DNA of 64,000 nucleotides from Uliginosibacterium sp036017065 (GCF_036017065.1 NZ_JAYXHR010000002.1:434001-498000); one strand, 5' to 3'; positions 1 to 8,169 are shown, counted from the first letter of the stretch. Notes: a model not told the origin generated them from the letters alone. Numbers and translations: made by a program.

Positions 1-951
1 GCCGCCGGGGGCGGCACAGGCGTCCAGCACGCGCATGCCGTTGGCGAGCCCCAGCAGCAGGCCGGCCTGCTGGGCGCCCCAGTCCTGCACCGACACTTTG
101 CCTTCGGCGTAGCCGGGCAGGCTGGCGACCGGCATGGGCTCGTCCAGCCGCAGGCCCCAGGGGTTGCGTTCGCCCAGCACGGTGCTGGCGTGGCCGCTGG
201 CATCCAGCGCAGCGCGCGCTTCGGCCAGGGTCCAGCGGCGGCGGTTGACCCGCAGGCTCATCGGCGGATGGCTGTTGCCAGCCGTGGCGATGGCCTGCCA
301 GTCCTGCGGGTAGTGTTTGCGAAGCGCCCGCAGCCACCAAGCCGGGTGGCGCCAGCGCGATTCGTCCTGCGCGTCCGCGGCGCCGACCAACGCCGACCAG
401 TCGCGCAGCGCGCTGCGCAGCACGCCGTTCACCAGCCCCTTGAAGTTGCCGCCGGCCATGCGCGCGGCGGCTTCCACCGCCTGGTCGACGATGGTGTGGC
501 TGGCGTCCGGCCGGGTTTCCAGGCGGTACAGCGCGACCCGCAGCAGGCCGTCGACGATCTCCGCCGTCAGCGGCTGACGCAGCAGGCGGCCGAGGAAGGC
601 ATCCGCCCGGCCATAGTCGCGCAGCGTGCCGAAGACGATGTCCTGCACCGCGGCGCGGCTGGCCGGCGGCAGTTCCGGATATGCCTGCCACAGGCTGACG
701 AGGCCGTCGTTCAGGGCCTGGCCGACGCGCACCCGCGCCACGGCTTCGGCCGCGACGGCCAGTTGCAGGGCCAGCGAGTCAGCGGGCAGGGGCGGCAAGG
801 CAGGGTTGCGTGTGCCGGACGGCCGCGCAGGGCGGCCTGCCCCCTCGCTGCTGCCGGTGTTGCCGCCGCTGCGGCGAGGGCCGCCCGGGCGCTGGGGCGC
901 GCCGGCGCGGGAAGGTCCGCCGGGACGGCGGGGACCGGAACGCTCTGTCAT
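1..951 (-). CDS. rsmB: 16S rRNA m5C967 methyltransferase RsmB, C-terminus cut by window edge
   Basis: This cytoplasmic enzyme methylates C967 of 16S rRNA using SAM. Translating the minus strand from an ATG at 951 gives a Gly/Pro/Arg-rich N-terminal extension of about 35 residues. A NusB-like helical domain follows (AVQDIVFGTLRDYGRADAFL, then HTIVDQAVEAA and GGNFKGLVNGVLR), and then the start of the methyltransferase fold. The last visible residues, VLDACAAPGG, are the SAM-binding motif I of the RsmB/Sun family. The catalytic cysteines lie outside the window. queC ends 22 bases upstream on the same strand, so the two may be co-transcribed. The identification is firm; the low-complexity N-terminus makes the exact start less certain. 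Confidence 0.93.
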   Translation of the reverse strand, partial: MTERSGPRRPGGPSRAGAPQRPGGPRRSGGNTGSSEGAGRPARPSGTRNPALPPLPADSLALQLAVAAEAVARVRVGQALNDGLVSLWQAYPELPPASRAAVQDIVFGTLRDYGRADAFLGRLLRQPLTAEIVDGLLRVALYRLETRPDASHTIVDQAVEAAARMAGGNFKGLVNGVLRSALRDWSALVGAADAQDESRWRHPAWWLRALRKHYPQDWQAIATAGNSHPPMSLRVNRRRWTLAEARAALDASGHASTVLGERNPWGLRLDEPMPVASLPGYAEGKVSVQDWGAQQAGLLLGLANGMRVLDACAAPGG

Positions 952-973
952 GGCTGCAGGCCCTGGGTCGCGC

Positions 974-1654
974 TCAGGCGCGGTAACGGGTGGGGTCGGC
1001 GATGCCCGCCGACTTGAAGCCGTCCGCGCGCAGGCGGCAGGCCTCGCACAGGCCGCAGGCGCGGCCGGCGTCGTCGGCCTGGTAGCAGGTCACCGTCAGG
1101 CCGTAGTCCACGCCCAGCGCGTGCCCCAGGCGGATGATGTTGGCCTTGGACAGGTCGATCAGCGGCGCATGGATGCGCATCTGCGCGCCTTCCACCCCCA
1201 CCTTGGTGGCGAGGTTGGCCATCGTTTCGAAGGCATTGATGAAGGCCGGCCGGCAATCAGGGTAGCCGGAGTAGTCCACCGCGTTCACACCGACGTAGAG
1301 GTTGTTGGCGCCCAGCACCTCCGCCCAGCCCAGGGCCAGCGACAGCATGACGGTGTTGCGCGCCGGCACGTAGGTCACCGGGATGCCGCCGCTGCCACCG
1401 TCGGTGGGCACCGCGATGTTCGCGTCGGTGAGTGCCGAGCCGCCGAACTGGCCGAGGTCCACCCGCGCCTCGCGATGTTCCTTCGCGCCCAGCGCAGCCG
1501 CCACGCGCTTCGCCGCCTCCAGCTCGGCGGCATGACGCTGGCCATAGGCCACCGACAGCGCATAGGTTTCGTAACCCTCGCTGCGGGCGATGGCGAGGCA
1601 GGTGGCGGAATCGAGTCCGCCGGAAAGCAGGACGACGGCGCGGCGTGTGGTCAT
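974..1654 (-). CDS. queC: 7-cyano-7-deazaguanine synthase QueC
   Basis: QueC converts 7-carboxy-7-deazaguanine to preQ0 with ATP and ammonia, in queuosine biosynthesis. The 226-residue protein is full length for the family. It starts with MTTRRAVVLLSGGLDSATC, where SGGLDS is the PP-loop ATP site. A C-terminal zinc cluster is visible as CYQADDAGRACGLCEAC, with the expected four cysteines. PARNTVMLSLALGWAE and GVNAVDYSGYPDCRPAFI are typical core motifs. It lies between the XRE antitoxin gene (46-base gap upstream) and rsmB, all on the minus strand. No other queuosine gene is visible in the window. Confidence 0.96.
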   Translation of the reverse strand: MTTRRAVVLLSGGLDSATCLAIARSEGYETYALSVAYGQRHAAELEAAKRVAAALGAKEHREARVDLGQFGGSALTDANIAVPTDGGSGGIPVTYVPARNTVMLSLALGWAEVLGANNLYVGVNAVDYSGYPDCRPAFINAFETMANLATKVGVEGAQMRIHAPLIDLSKANIIRLGHALGVDYGLTVTCYQADDAGRACGLCEACRLRADGFKSAGIADPTRYRA

Positions 1655-1700
1655 GGGCTTACGCGAAGGTACTGAAGGGAACAGAAGAGGCTGGCCGGGT

Positions 1701-1961
1701 TCAGGCGGCGGTGTCGAGCGGCACTTCCCAGCCCGGAAAAACCAGCACGGCCGGGTGGCAGTTCAGCGCCCGCGCCAGTGTCTTGGCTCGTTCGACGCCC
1801 AGATTGACCCGGCCGTTCTCGATGGCGGAAATGGTGGCTTGCGGAATACCGGTCAGCGCTGAAAGCTGCGACTGACTCAGTTCCTGCAACTCGCGGACGA
1901 TGCGGACGGAGTCGCCGACAGAGACTTCGATACGTTGCCTGGCAGGACGGAAATCTTTCAT
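1701..1961 (-). CDS. XRE-family antitoxin of a RelE/HigB-type toxin-antitoxin pair
   Basis: An 86-residue protein with a helix-turn-helix of the Cro/C1 type (residues about 20-75: IVRELQELSQSQLSALTGIPQATISAIENGR...). It should bind and neutralise the toxin encoded just upstream and repress the operon. I chose the ATG at 1961 (MKDFRPARQR) rather than the in-frame one at 1982. The 1982 start lies inside the toxin gene, whereas 1961 sits two bases after the toxin stop codon, the usual coupled spacing. Toxin-first gene order is the HigBA arrangement. The antitoxin has no separate toxin-binding tail beyond about 12 residues. Confidence 0.85.
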   Translation of the reverse strand: MKDFRPARQRIEVSVGDSVRIVRELQELSQSQLSALTGIPQATISAIENGRVNLGVERAKTLARALNCHPAVLVFPGWEVPLDTAA

Positions 1962-1962
1962 G

Positions 1963-2250
1963 TCATGGCCTCCTGTAGTCATGGGGCGTTACCTGCACGA
2001 CCTGGATCAACAGGACATTGGCGACCACCTGGTAAATGACGCGCCATTGCAAGCCGAGCCGTGATGAGCGATGGCCCTTCCATTCACCAGCCAGGGCTTC
2101 GTCGTGAAAGCCCTTGATTGCCCGCAAACCCGGAGGGCCCGACAGACGGGCAATGTCCTTCCACTTTTCGTAGCGCTTGAGAACCTCGACAGGAACACTG
2201 GCGGCAGAGAGTTGCTTGTCCACCCGGCGATGTTCTTCAATCGTCCACAT
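1963..2250 (-). CDS. RelE/ParE-superfamily toxin (HigB-like), first gene of the pair
   Basis: A 95-residue protein with the RelE-fold signature in its second half: LAGEWKGHRSSRLGLQWRVI, followed by strands ending in VVQVTPHDYRRP. Proteins of this type are mostly ribosome-dependent mRNA interferases, though some ParE relatives hit gyrase; the sequence alone does not decide. The C-terminal His-Asp-Tyr is in the position where many members carry active-site residues. The start ATG at 2250 lies 11 bases from an inverted repeat that is likely the autoregulatory operator. The HigB name rests on gene order and the XRE partner more than on strong sequence similarity. Confidence 0.82.
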   Translation of the reverse strand: MWTIEEHRRVDKQLSAASVPVEVLKRYEKWKDIARLSGPPGLRAIKGFHDEALAGEWKGHRSSRLGLQWRVIYQVVANVLLIQVVQVTPHDYRRP

Positions 2251-2283
2251 ACCGGATTATGGACATACCAATTATGGTATGTC
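2251..2283 (-). promoter_or_regulatory. Likely operator/promoter of the toxin-antitoxin operon
   Basis: GACATACC (2262-2269) and GGTATGTC (2276-2283) form a perfect 8-bp inverted repeat around a 6-base AT spacer. A second partial copy of the half-site, ATACCGGATTATGG, lies at 2249-2262. Read on the minus strand the region includes CATAAT, a plausible -10 element. Autorepression by an XRE antitoxin at such a site is the usual arrangement; that binding is inferred. Confidence 0.6.
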
Positions 2284-2296
2284 AAAGCGCCTCGGC

Positions 2297-2767
2297 TCAG
2301 GCGCGCCCCAAGCGGGCCAGCGCCGCGCGGAAGTCGCCGACCACCAGGTCGACCGGCACCGCCAGCATCAGGTTCAGCGGCAGGCCGAAGTCCTCCACGC
2401 GCATGCCGCTGCGGTCACAGCCGTCGTCCAGCGCACTGCCCTGCCAGCGCGCGACGCGCTCCTTCAGCAGCTCGGCGCTGTCGGCATAGCCGACGCAGCG
2501 CTTGCCCAGCGCGACGGCCACGCCCAGCTCGAAGCAGGTGCCGGAATCCGGCTCGGCGCCGCGGAAGGCGTTGAGGTTGGCGAGCACCGCGTCGGCGGCG
2601 CGGATCATCGTCAGGTTGCTGTCGAAGATGCCGGCCGCGCTGGTGGCGTCACCGTCCAGCGGTACCAGCGCCTGGTGGCCGGCGGCGGCGCAGGCGGCAC
2701 GCACTTCGTCGGCCCAGGCCAGCACGTCGGGGCGGAACACGTCGGGGCCGGCGATGTAGATCTTCAT
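2297..2767 (-). CDS. Nucleoside 2-deoxyribosyltransferase
   Basis: A 156-residue protein beginning MKIYIAGPDVFRPD, the N-terminal strand and loop that define this family. These enzymes swap or hydrolyse the base of 2'-deoxynucleosides through a catalytic glutamate. The conserved segment around the nucleophile is visible as NLNAFRGAEPDSGTCFELGV (residues about 65-84), where Asp-Ser-Gly-Thr and the following Glu fit the family. Length is normal for the family. rdgC lies 16 bases upstream on the same strand, suggesting a two-gene unit. The substrate (salvage or damaged nucleotides) cannot be read from the sequence. Confidence 0.88.
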   Translation of the reverse strand: MKIYIAGPDVFRPDVLAWADEVRAACAAAGHQALVPLDGDATSAAGIFDSNLTMIRAADAVLANLNAFRGAEPDSGTCFELGVAVALGKRCVGYADSAELLKERVARWQGSALDDGCDRSGMRVEDFGLPLNLMLAVPVDLVVGDFRAALARLGRA

Positions 2768-2783
2768 GGCGACAACCTGACCC

Positions 2784-3683
2784 TTACTTGCCGCCCTGCA
2801 GGCCGCCCAGCGCTTCGATCAATGCGGGGATGAGGCGCGACAATTCGCCCGTCATCAGCGCGAAGTCGGCGTCGAAGCGTTCGGCCTGGTCGAGACTGTC
2901 CGGCACGCTGTCGCGCACCACGTCGAGGAAGTCCAGGCGCTTCACTTCCAGCTTGTCGTTGAGCGTGAAGCTGACGCGGTCGTCATAGGTCAGCGCCAGC
3001 TTGGTGACCTGCTTGCCGCCGCCCAGGTGCTCGCGCACGTCCTTGCCGTCCAGCGCGTGGCGCACGTAGCGCACGGCGGACTTCTCGTCGGTCACCGCGC
3101 GCAGTTCGCAATCCTGGTCGATGCCGAAGGCGCCCGGGCCGTCGCCATCGGCCAGCCAGCCGGTCATCGCCGCGGCGGGCGAGTTGGCGGTGTCCAGCAG
3201 CGTCACCGGCACGCTGTCGGCGGCTTTCAGCAGGGCTTCGATGAAGGGCTCGGCGCCCTTACGGCTGGCGGCGTCGATGACCAGCCAGCCTCCCTTGGGG
3301 TCGATCCAGCCGGAGGTGCGGCGGCGCTTGGTGAAGGCGCGCGGCATCAGCTCCTGCACCACCGCGTCGCGCAAGTCCTTCAACTGCTTGCGGCCGGGCT
3401 TGAAGCCCTGCTGCGCTTCCAGCAGCTCGGCGCGCTCGGCGACCTCCTGCTTCACCACCGAGCCGGGCAGCAGGCGTTGCTCGACCATCAGGGTCAGCAG
3501 CCAGTGGCCGCCCAGGCTGTGCGCGAAGGGGCCGTCGGCCACCGGCGCGATCCACCCGCGCGACAGGGGCTCCTGGCTGCCACAGGGCTGGAAGGGCAGG
3601 CGGGTGAGCTGCTCGGCGAGCTGATCGGCGGTCATTTTCCAGCCGGGCTCAAGGCGATAGATTTGAAGATTGCGGAACCACAT
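2784..3683 (-). CDS. rdgC: Recombination-associated protein RdgC
   Basis: RdgC is a ring-shaped, sequence-independent DNA-binding protein that restrains RecA. The 299-residue protein opens with MWFRNLQIYRLEPGWKMTADQLAEQL and continues with FQPCGSQEPLSRGWIAP, both diagnostic of RdgC. The segment RRTSGWIDPKGGWLVIDAASRKGAE is the central conserved block. Length matches the family (about 300 residues). It is transcribed divergently from a small lipoprotein gene. The shadow reading frames on the plus strand here show no family features and were discarded. Confidence 0.95.
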   Translation of the reverse strand: MWFRNLQIYRLEPGWKMTADQLAEQLTRLPFQPCGSQEPLSRGWIAPVADGPFAHSLGGHWLLTLMVEQRLLPGSVVKQEVAERAELLEAQQGFKPGRKQLKDLRDAVVQELMPRAFTKRRRTSGWIDPKGGWLVIDAASRKGAEPFIEALLKAADSVPVTLLDTANSPAAAMTGWLADGDGPGAFGIDQDCELRAVTDEKSAVRYVRHALDGKDVREHLGGGKQVTKLALTYDDRVSFTLNDKLEVKRLDFLDVVRDSVPDSLDQAERFDADFALMTGELSRLIPALIEALGGLQGGK

Positions 3684-3759
3684 GAGGCGATACCCGGCCA
3701 GGTGGGGAACCCGGCAAAAAGGGACGCATCATAACCCTGCCAACAGGAGCACAGAGACC

Positions 3760-3984
3760 ATGAAATTTTTCAGCAAGGCTTGCATCGGCGGCGTCGCCCT
3801 GCTCTCGCTGGCGGGCTGCGGCCTCACCGAGACGGCCACCACGGCCGGCACCGTCGCCGCCGGCAAGGCGGAGGAGGTGAAACGCGGCCAGGAGCAGATC
3901 AAGCAGGTGCAGCAGCAACTCGACCAGATCAACGCGCAGGCCGCGCAACGCCTGCAGGAAGCCGACCAGGCGGCCGGCAAGTGA
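3760..3984 (+). CDS. Small lipoprotein with amphipathic helix
   Basis: A 74-residue protein: a signal peptide MKFFSKACIGGVALLSLAGC with lipobox LAGC (Cys at residue 20), then a short Thr/Ala spacer and a charged helix (residues about 33-70, GQEQIKQVQQQLDQINAQAA) with heptad-like spacing. I chose the ATG at 3760 because AGGAGC lies 10 bases before it and the signal peptide begins there. It should be anchored in the outer or inner membrane facing the periplasm. The coiled-coil pattern recalls Lpp-like proteins, but no C-terminal Lys-Tyr-Arg-Lys tail is present. Function unknown. Confidence 0.8.
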   Translation: MKFFSKACIGGVALLSLAGCGLTETATTAGTVAAGKAEEVKRGQEQIKQVQQQLDQINAQAAQRLQEADQAAGK

Positions 3985-4010
3985 GCGTGCGGCAAGGGGT
4001 CGGGCGCATG

Positions 4011-4037
4011 TCAACGTCGCGGCACCCGCCGCGTTGA
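4011..4037 (+). terminator. Possible hairpin after the lipoprotein gene
   Basis: TCAACG plus CGGC pair with GCCG plus CGTTGA around an ACCC loop, with a three-base bulge. It lies 27 bases after the lipoprotein stop codon. No U-run follows, so intrinsic termination is uncertain. Confidence 0.3.
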
Positions 4038-4141
4038 TGTGCGTCGCCTCGGTCAAAACAGCCGCAGGCCGACCGCAATGGCCGAGCGCCATCGCACACC
4101 ATTGATTCACGTTAAGGCGCAACCCGCGCAAGGAGCAGATG

Positions 4142-4309
4142 ATGGAACGAAAACCCCGCAACCACGTCCATGTGGCGTTACTGAAACGCCAGGGCGGCGC
4201 CGGTGCGCATGACAAGAGCCACAAGCAACGTCGTGCCGCAGCGCGTCGCCAGTTGAGCAGGCAGCTGAAGAGCGGTCGGGACGAAGGCGGTTTTGCGCAG
4301 CGCGCCTGA
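4142..4309 (+). CDS. Small basic protein whose stop codon lies in a hairpin loop; possible ribosome-rescue-type factor
   Basis: A 55-residue, strongly basic protein: MERKPRNHVHVALLKRQGG, then a Lys/Arg/His-rich middle (HDKSHKQRRAAARRQLSRQL). AGGAG lies six bases before the ATG at 4142; a second ATG at 4139 is too close to it. The stop codon TGA (4307-4309) sits in the loop of a 14-bp perfect inverted repeat (4287-4300 with 4318-4331), so the last codons form its left arm. That layout is the hallmark of arfA, whose mRNA is cut in such a hairpin to give a nonstop message. The protein lacks the KGKGSY motif of E. coli ArfA, so family membership is a hypothesis; it could simply be a conserved small ribosome- or nucleic-acid-binding protein. 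Confidence 0.6.
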   Translation: MERKPRNHVHVALLKRQGGAGAHDKSHKQRRAAARRQLSRQLKSGRDEGGFAQRA

Positions 4310-4331
4310 ACGGCGTCCTGCGCAAAACCGC
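4287..4331 (+). promoter_or_regulatory. Long hairpin spanning the stop codon of the small basic protein
   Basis: GCGGTTTTGCGCAG (4287-4300) is the exact reverse complement of CTGCGCAAAACCGC (4318-4331). The 17-base loop contains the stop codon and can extend the stem further through CGCC/GGCG. No U-tract follows, so it looks more like an RNase III-type substrate or processing site than an intrinsic terminator. Confidence 0.7.
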
Positions 4332-4370
4332 TTACGCTCCGCCTGCTGCGACCCACCCACAGGAGGCATC

Positions 4371-5342
4371 ATGAGCATTCGCCGGGTACTACTCGTCGGC
4401 GGCGCCGGATTCGTCGGCAGCCATCTGGCGCATGCGCTGTCCGCACGCGGCATCGAACTGCGCATTCCCACCCGACGGGTGGAGCGCGCCCGCCATCTCG
4501 CCTTGCTGCCCACCGCCGACGTCGTCGGCGCCGATGTCAGCGACCCGGCGGCGCTCGACGCCCTGTCGCGCGACGTCGACGCGGTGGTGAACCTCGTCGG
4601 CGTGCTGCACTCCCCTGAGGGCGTGCCGTACGGCCCCGCCTTCGCCAACGCCCATGTCGACGTCGCCGGCCGCGTCGCCGAAGCCGCGAAGCGCAACGGC
4701 GTGCAGCGCCTGCTGCATGTCAGCGCGCTGGGCGCAGCAAGCGACGCCCCGTCCGGCTACCAGCGCTCCAAGGCCGCGGGCGAAGCCGCCGTGCGCAGTG
4801 CATTCGGCACGGCAGGGCTGAGCATCCTGCGCCCCTCGGTCATGTTCGGGCCGGGGGACAGCTTCCTGCGCCTGTTCGGACAGCTCGCCCGCCGTTTCCC
4901 GGTGTTGCCGCTGGCCGGTGCCGGCGCGCGCTTCCAGCCGGTGTATGTCGGCGATGCGGTGGCAGTGATGCTGCGCGCGCTGGACGACGTGAATGCGCAG
5001 GGCCAGTGCCTCACGATGGTGGGGCCACAGGCCTACACGCTGGAGGAGCTGGTCGACTACGCCGCGCGGCAGGTCGGTTGCCCGCGCCGCATCATCGCCC
5101 TGCCGGAAGGCCTGGGCATGCTGCAGGCCCGGCTCATGGAGCTGGCGCCGGAACCGGTCATGAGCCGCGACAACCTGCGCTCGATGCGCCAGGACAACGT
5201 CGCACCGGACACGCCGCTGCCCTATGGCGTGACGGCGACCCGGCTGGAGGCAGTGGCGCCGCGTTATCTCGCCGACGTGTCGGTACGCGCCGGCTACTCG
5301 CCGATCCGCACCCGCGCCCGGCGTGGCGAAGGCTGGTACTGA
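4371..5342 (+). CDS. NAD(P)-dependent epimerase/dehydratase, complex I NDUFA9-like
   Basis: A 323-residue extended short-chain dehydrogenase. The nucleotide-binding Rossmann motif is GGAGFVGSHLAHAL (residues 10-23). The atypical pattern VSALGAASDAPSGYQRSKAAGEAAV keeps Tyr and Lys of the YxxxK pair, and LRPSVMFGPGDSFLRLF is the block seen in the NDUFA9/YbjT-like branch of bacterial NAD-dependent epimerases. AGGAGG precedes the ATG at 4371 by 4 bases. In related bacteria such proteins lie near RNA-processing or quinone genes; here rdgB follows after about 200 bases. The substrate is unknown. Confidence 0.85.
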   Translation: MSIRRVLLVGGAGFVGSHLAHALSARGIELRIPTRRVERARHLALLPTADVVGADVSDPAALDALSRDVDAVVNLVGVLHSPEGVPYGPAFANAHVDVAGRVAEAAKRNGVQRLLHVSALGAASDAPSGYQRSKAAGEAAVRSAFGTAGLSILRPSVMFGPGDSFLRLFGQLARRFPVLPLAGAGARFQPVYVGDAVAVMLRALDDVNAQGQCLTMVGPQAYTLEELVDYAARQVGCPRRIIALPEGLGMLQARLMELAPEPVMSRDNLRSMRQDNVAPDTPLPYGVTATRLEAVAPRYLADVSVRAGYSPIRTRARRGEGWY

Positions 5343-5541
5343 GCGGACGGTACGGGTCGCATCGGCCCGCACACCCGCCTGGCGGAACGCGCCCGCCAGA
5401 GGCGCGGACCGGGGCGCCGGCGTCCGGTAACACATTGCCAAACTTCCCCGCGCGACAGGCCGCCCCGGTGCGGCTTTTCACGGGGCGCGGCAAGGGGCCT
5501 TGTGGCACTATCGCCGACATCCTCCAGCCCGTCTGCAAGCC

Positions 5542-6132
5542 ATGAAGAAACTCGTTCTCGCCTCCAACAACAGCGGCAAGCTGCGCGAATTCGGCGCCCT
5601 GCTGCAGCCCCTGGGTTGGGAGGTCGTGCCGCAGGCGGCGCTGAACGTACCCGAGGCCGACGAGCCCTACGGCACCTTCGTCGAGAACGCACTGACCAAG
5701 GCACGCCACGCGGCGCGCATCACCGGCCTGCCGGCCCTCGCGGATGACTCCGGCATCTGCGTGCGGGCACTCGGCGGCGCACCCGGCGTGCACTCCGCGC
5801 GCTTCGCCGGCGAGCCGAAATCCGACGAGCGCAACAACGCCCTGCTGCTGGAAAAACTCACCGGCGTCGCCGACCGCCGCGCGCACTACGTCGCGGTGCT
5901 GGTGTGGCTGCGCAGCGCCGACGATCCGCAACCGATCATCTGCGAGGGCGAATGGCATGGCGAGGTGCTCACCGCGCCACGCGGCAGCGGGGGCTTCGGC
6001 TACGACCCGCTGTTCTGGCTGCCGCAGCTGGAGCAGAGCGCCGGCGAGATCGACGCCACGCTGAAGAACGCCGTCAGCCATCGCGCGCTGGCCTGTCGCG
6101 AATTGCTGGAACGTCTGCAACGCGAGGCCTGA
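5542..6132 (+). CDS. rdgB: XTP/dITP diphosphatase RdgB (Ham1 family)
   Basis: RdgB hydrolyses non-canonical purine nucleoside triphosphates (ITP, dITP, XTP) to monophosphates, keeping them out of DNA and RNA. The 196-residue protein begins MKKLVLASNNSGKLREFGALL, with the SxNxxK signature. It contains TFVENALTKARHAARITG, ALADDSGICVRALGGAPGVHSARFAG and GGFGYDPLFWLP, all family motifs; the acidic residues of ADDSG bind the metal. Length is normal. The next gene starts 8 bases downstream, so the two are likely an operon. Confidence 0.96.
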   Translation: MKKLVLASNNSGKLREFGALLQPLGWEVVPQAALNVPEADEPYGTFVENALTKARHAARITGLPALADDSGICVRALGGAPGVHSARFAGEPKSDERNNALLLEKLTGVADRRAHYVAVLVWLRSADDPQPIICEGEWHGEVLTAPRGSGGFGYDPLFWLPQLEQSAGEIDATLKNAVSHRALACRELLERLQREA

Positions 6133-6140
6133 GCACCACG

Positions 6141-8138
6141 ATGGAAACGCTGAACAAACCCGCCATCCTGCGCCGCTGCCGCGAGCGTTTCGCCGACACG
6201 CTGCTGAAGGCCGCTGCCAGCCAGGGCATCCGCCTGCCGGAGCTGCTGCAGGCGCTGTCGGATGCTGCGGGCACCACTTTCGACGAGCTGTCCGGCATCA
6301 GGAGCCGCCGCGAGTTCGAGGCCAAGCGCAGCCTCACCGCCTCGCGCATCAGCCTGGTGCACCCCGAGGACATGGACCTCACGGTGGCGCTGATCAACCT
6401 GTCGCAGAAGCTGACCGACCGCGCCGAGCGCAACCTGTCCAGCCTGCACCTGCGCTTCATGACCCTGCTGGAGCAAGACGACGCCGACGTCGCCCAGCTG
6501 CCGGTCGGCCCGGACGCGGTGTGCGCGGCATTGCGCGAGATGCTGGACCACGACGCCATGCGTGGCCCCGGCCGCCTGTCCTTCCCGGCGCAGGCCGAAA
6601 CCGCGCTGAGCAATACGCTGGCCGAGCTGTACGTGGAGCTGGACAAGCTGCTGGAAGATGCCGGCGTGGAGCAGAAATCGCTGCTGCGCACGTCCGGCGA
6701 ACGCGCCCCGTTCGGCGGTGCAGGCCTCGAACGCGCGGCCTACGCCGGCAGCAGTGCCGATGGCGCCGCGCCACTGGACGCCGGTCCGCACATTCCCGGC
6801 TCGCTGGGCGCGCTGCGCACCGCCTTGTGGTCGCGATCCGCCACCGCCGGCGGGGACGGCCCGCGCGCCGGCATCGACCCGACGCTGGCCTCCGCCATCG
6901 CCGACCGCGTGCTCGGCTGGCTGACCGAGAAGCAGCGCGATGCATCCGCCGCCGGCGCATTGAACGTCGGCGAACTGAACCTGCTGCTGCCGCCCGCCTC
7001 CGCCGTGAGCCTGGACGCGCTGGGACGCGCCTTCGACATGGTGCTGGCGGATACGCGCCTGTGCCCGGCCCTGCGCCCGGTGCTGGCCACCCTGCGCGTG
7101 CCGCTGTTCAAGGCCGCGCTGATCGCCCCCGGCTTCCTGGCCGACGCCAGCCACCCGGCGCGCCAGTGCCTGGATGCGTTGCTGGGCCTCGCCATGAGCA
7201 TCGACCCGCGCGAGGACGAACGCTATGCCATCGTCCGCTCGCTGCGCGAGCAGAGCGCCGAGTTCGTCGCCCATTTCGATCGCGACCTCGCTGCCTTCGA
7301 AGGCTTCCGCGGCCAGATCGACGCGCTGGCGGCCCAGCACATGGCGGCTGCCGTATCGCGCGCCACCGCGCTGATCCCGCTGGCCGAGCGCGAGGTACGC
7401 CGCGAACAGTCGCGCCGCCGCGCCGCGCAGGCCGTGCGCGCGCTGACTGTCGGCGACGTGCCGGAGCCGGTACGCGACTTCCTCGAACAGCTGTGGGTGC
7501 GCGTGCTCGCCACCCTGCTGCAGACCCAGGGCGAGAAGAGCCCGCAATGGATGCAGGGCCTGGCGACCGCCGACCGGCTCATCTGGAGCATGCAGCCGAA
7601 GACCGATCCGGCCGCGCGGGCCGAGCTGGTCGCCGCGCTGCCCCCATTGCTGGAGCAACTGCGCCAGGGCCTCACCCTGATCGGCATGCCGGAGGCGATG
7701 CGCGAGCAGGTGCTCAACCGCTTCGTGGCCTTCCACTCCGCCGCGCTGCGCGGGCGGGGCATGGAGGACATCGCCGGTTTCGGCATCCCGCGCCTGGCAC
7801 CGCCGCGCGTGGACACCGTGACCGAACACCCCGGCCTGCGCCTGGTGCGCCTGCAGCCGGATGCCGAGGCCGACCCGCGTGCGCCGGACTGGATCGCCGC
7901 GCTGAAGGTGGGCGACTGGCTGGACCTCAAGCTGCCCGACGGCAGCGCGGCACGCGCCCGCGTCGCGTGGCTGGCCGGCCAGGCGCGCACGCTGCTGGTG
8001 ACCCACCCGCACGGCGACTTCGCGGCGATCTTCCCCTTGCGCTGGTTGATCACCCAGGCCCAGCGCGGTGACGCTGCCAGCGTGCCGACCAGCCAGGTGC
8101 TGGAGCAGGCCGCCACCGAAGCGGCGCGCCGTCTCTGA
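6141..8138 (+). CDS. DUF1631 family protein
   Basis: A 665-residue cytoplasmic protein of the DUF1631 family, which is found in Beta- and Gammaproteobacteria and has no firmly assigned function. The N-terminal part contains the family-typical pattern of a large helical domain (LVHPEDMDLTVALINLSQKL, residues about 75-95). The middle is variable and Ala/Gly-rich. The C-terminal 150 residues (VGDWLDLKLPDGSAARARVAWLAGQ...) form a PilZ-like beta pattern, which would fit binding of a nucleotide second messenger or simply a structural barrel. It starts 8 bases after rdgB. A 774-residue frame on the opposite strand is a shadow of high-GC coding bias. Confidence 0.83.
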   Translation: METLNKPAILRRCRERFADTLLKAAASQGIRLPELLQALSDAAGTTFDELSGIRSRREFEAKRSLTASRISLVHPEDMDLTVALINLSQKLTDRAERNLSSLHLRFMTLLEQDDADVAQLPVGPDAVCAALREMLDHDAMRGPGRLSFPAQAETALSNTLAELYVELDKLLEDAGVEQKSLLRTSGERAPFGGAGLERAAYAGSSADGAAPLDAGPHIPGSLGALRTALWSRSATAGGDGPRAGIDPTLASAIADRVLGWLTEKQRDASAAGALNVGELNLLLPPASAVSLDALGRAFDMVLADTRLCPALRPVLATLRVPLFKAALIAPGFLADASHPARQCLDALLGLAMSIDPREDERYAIVRSLREQSAEFVAHFDRDLAAFEGFRGQIDALAAQHMAAAVSRATALIPLAEREVRREQSRRRAAQAVRALTVGDVPEPVRDFLEQLWVRVLATLLQTQGEKSPQWMQGLATADRLIWSMQPKTDPAARAELVAALPPLLEQLRQGLTLIGMPEAMREQVLNRFVAFHSAALRGRGMEDIAGFGIPRLAPPRVDTVTEHPGLRLVRLQPDAEADPRAPDWIAALKVGDWLDLKLPDGSAARARVAWLAGQARTLLVTHPHGDFAAIFPLRWLITQAQRGDAASVPTSQVLEQAATEAARRL

Positions 8139-8169
8139 GCCCATTCCGGATCCAACCTCGAACGACACG

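Noticed and set aside
190..1675. Plus-strand frames of 275 and 349 residues opposite rsmB and queC
   Set aside because: Shadows of the real minus-strand genes, with no motif of their own.
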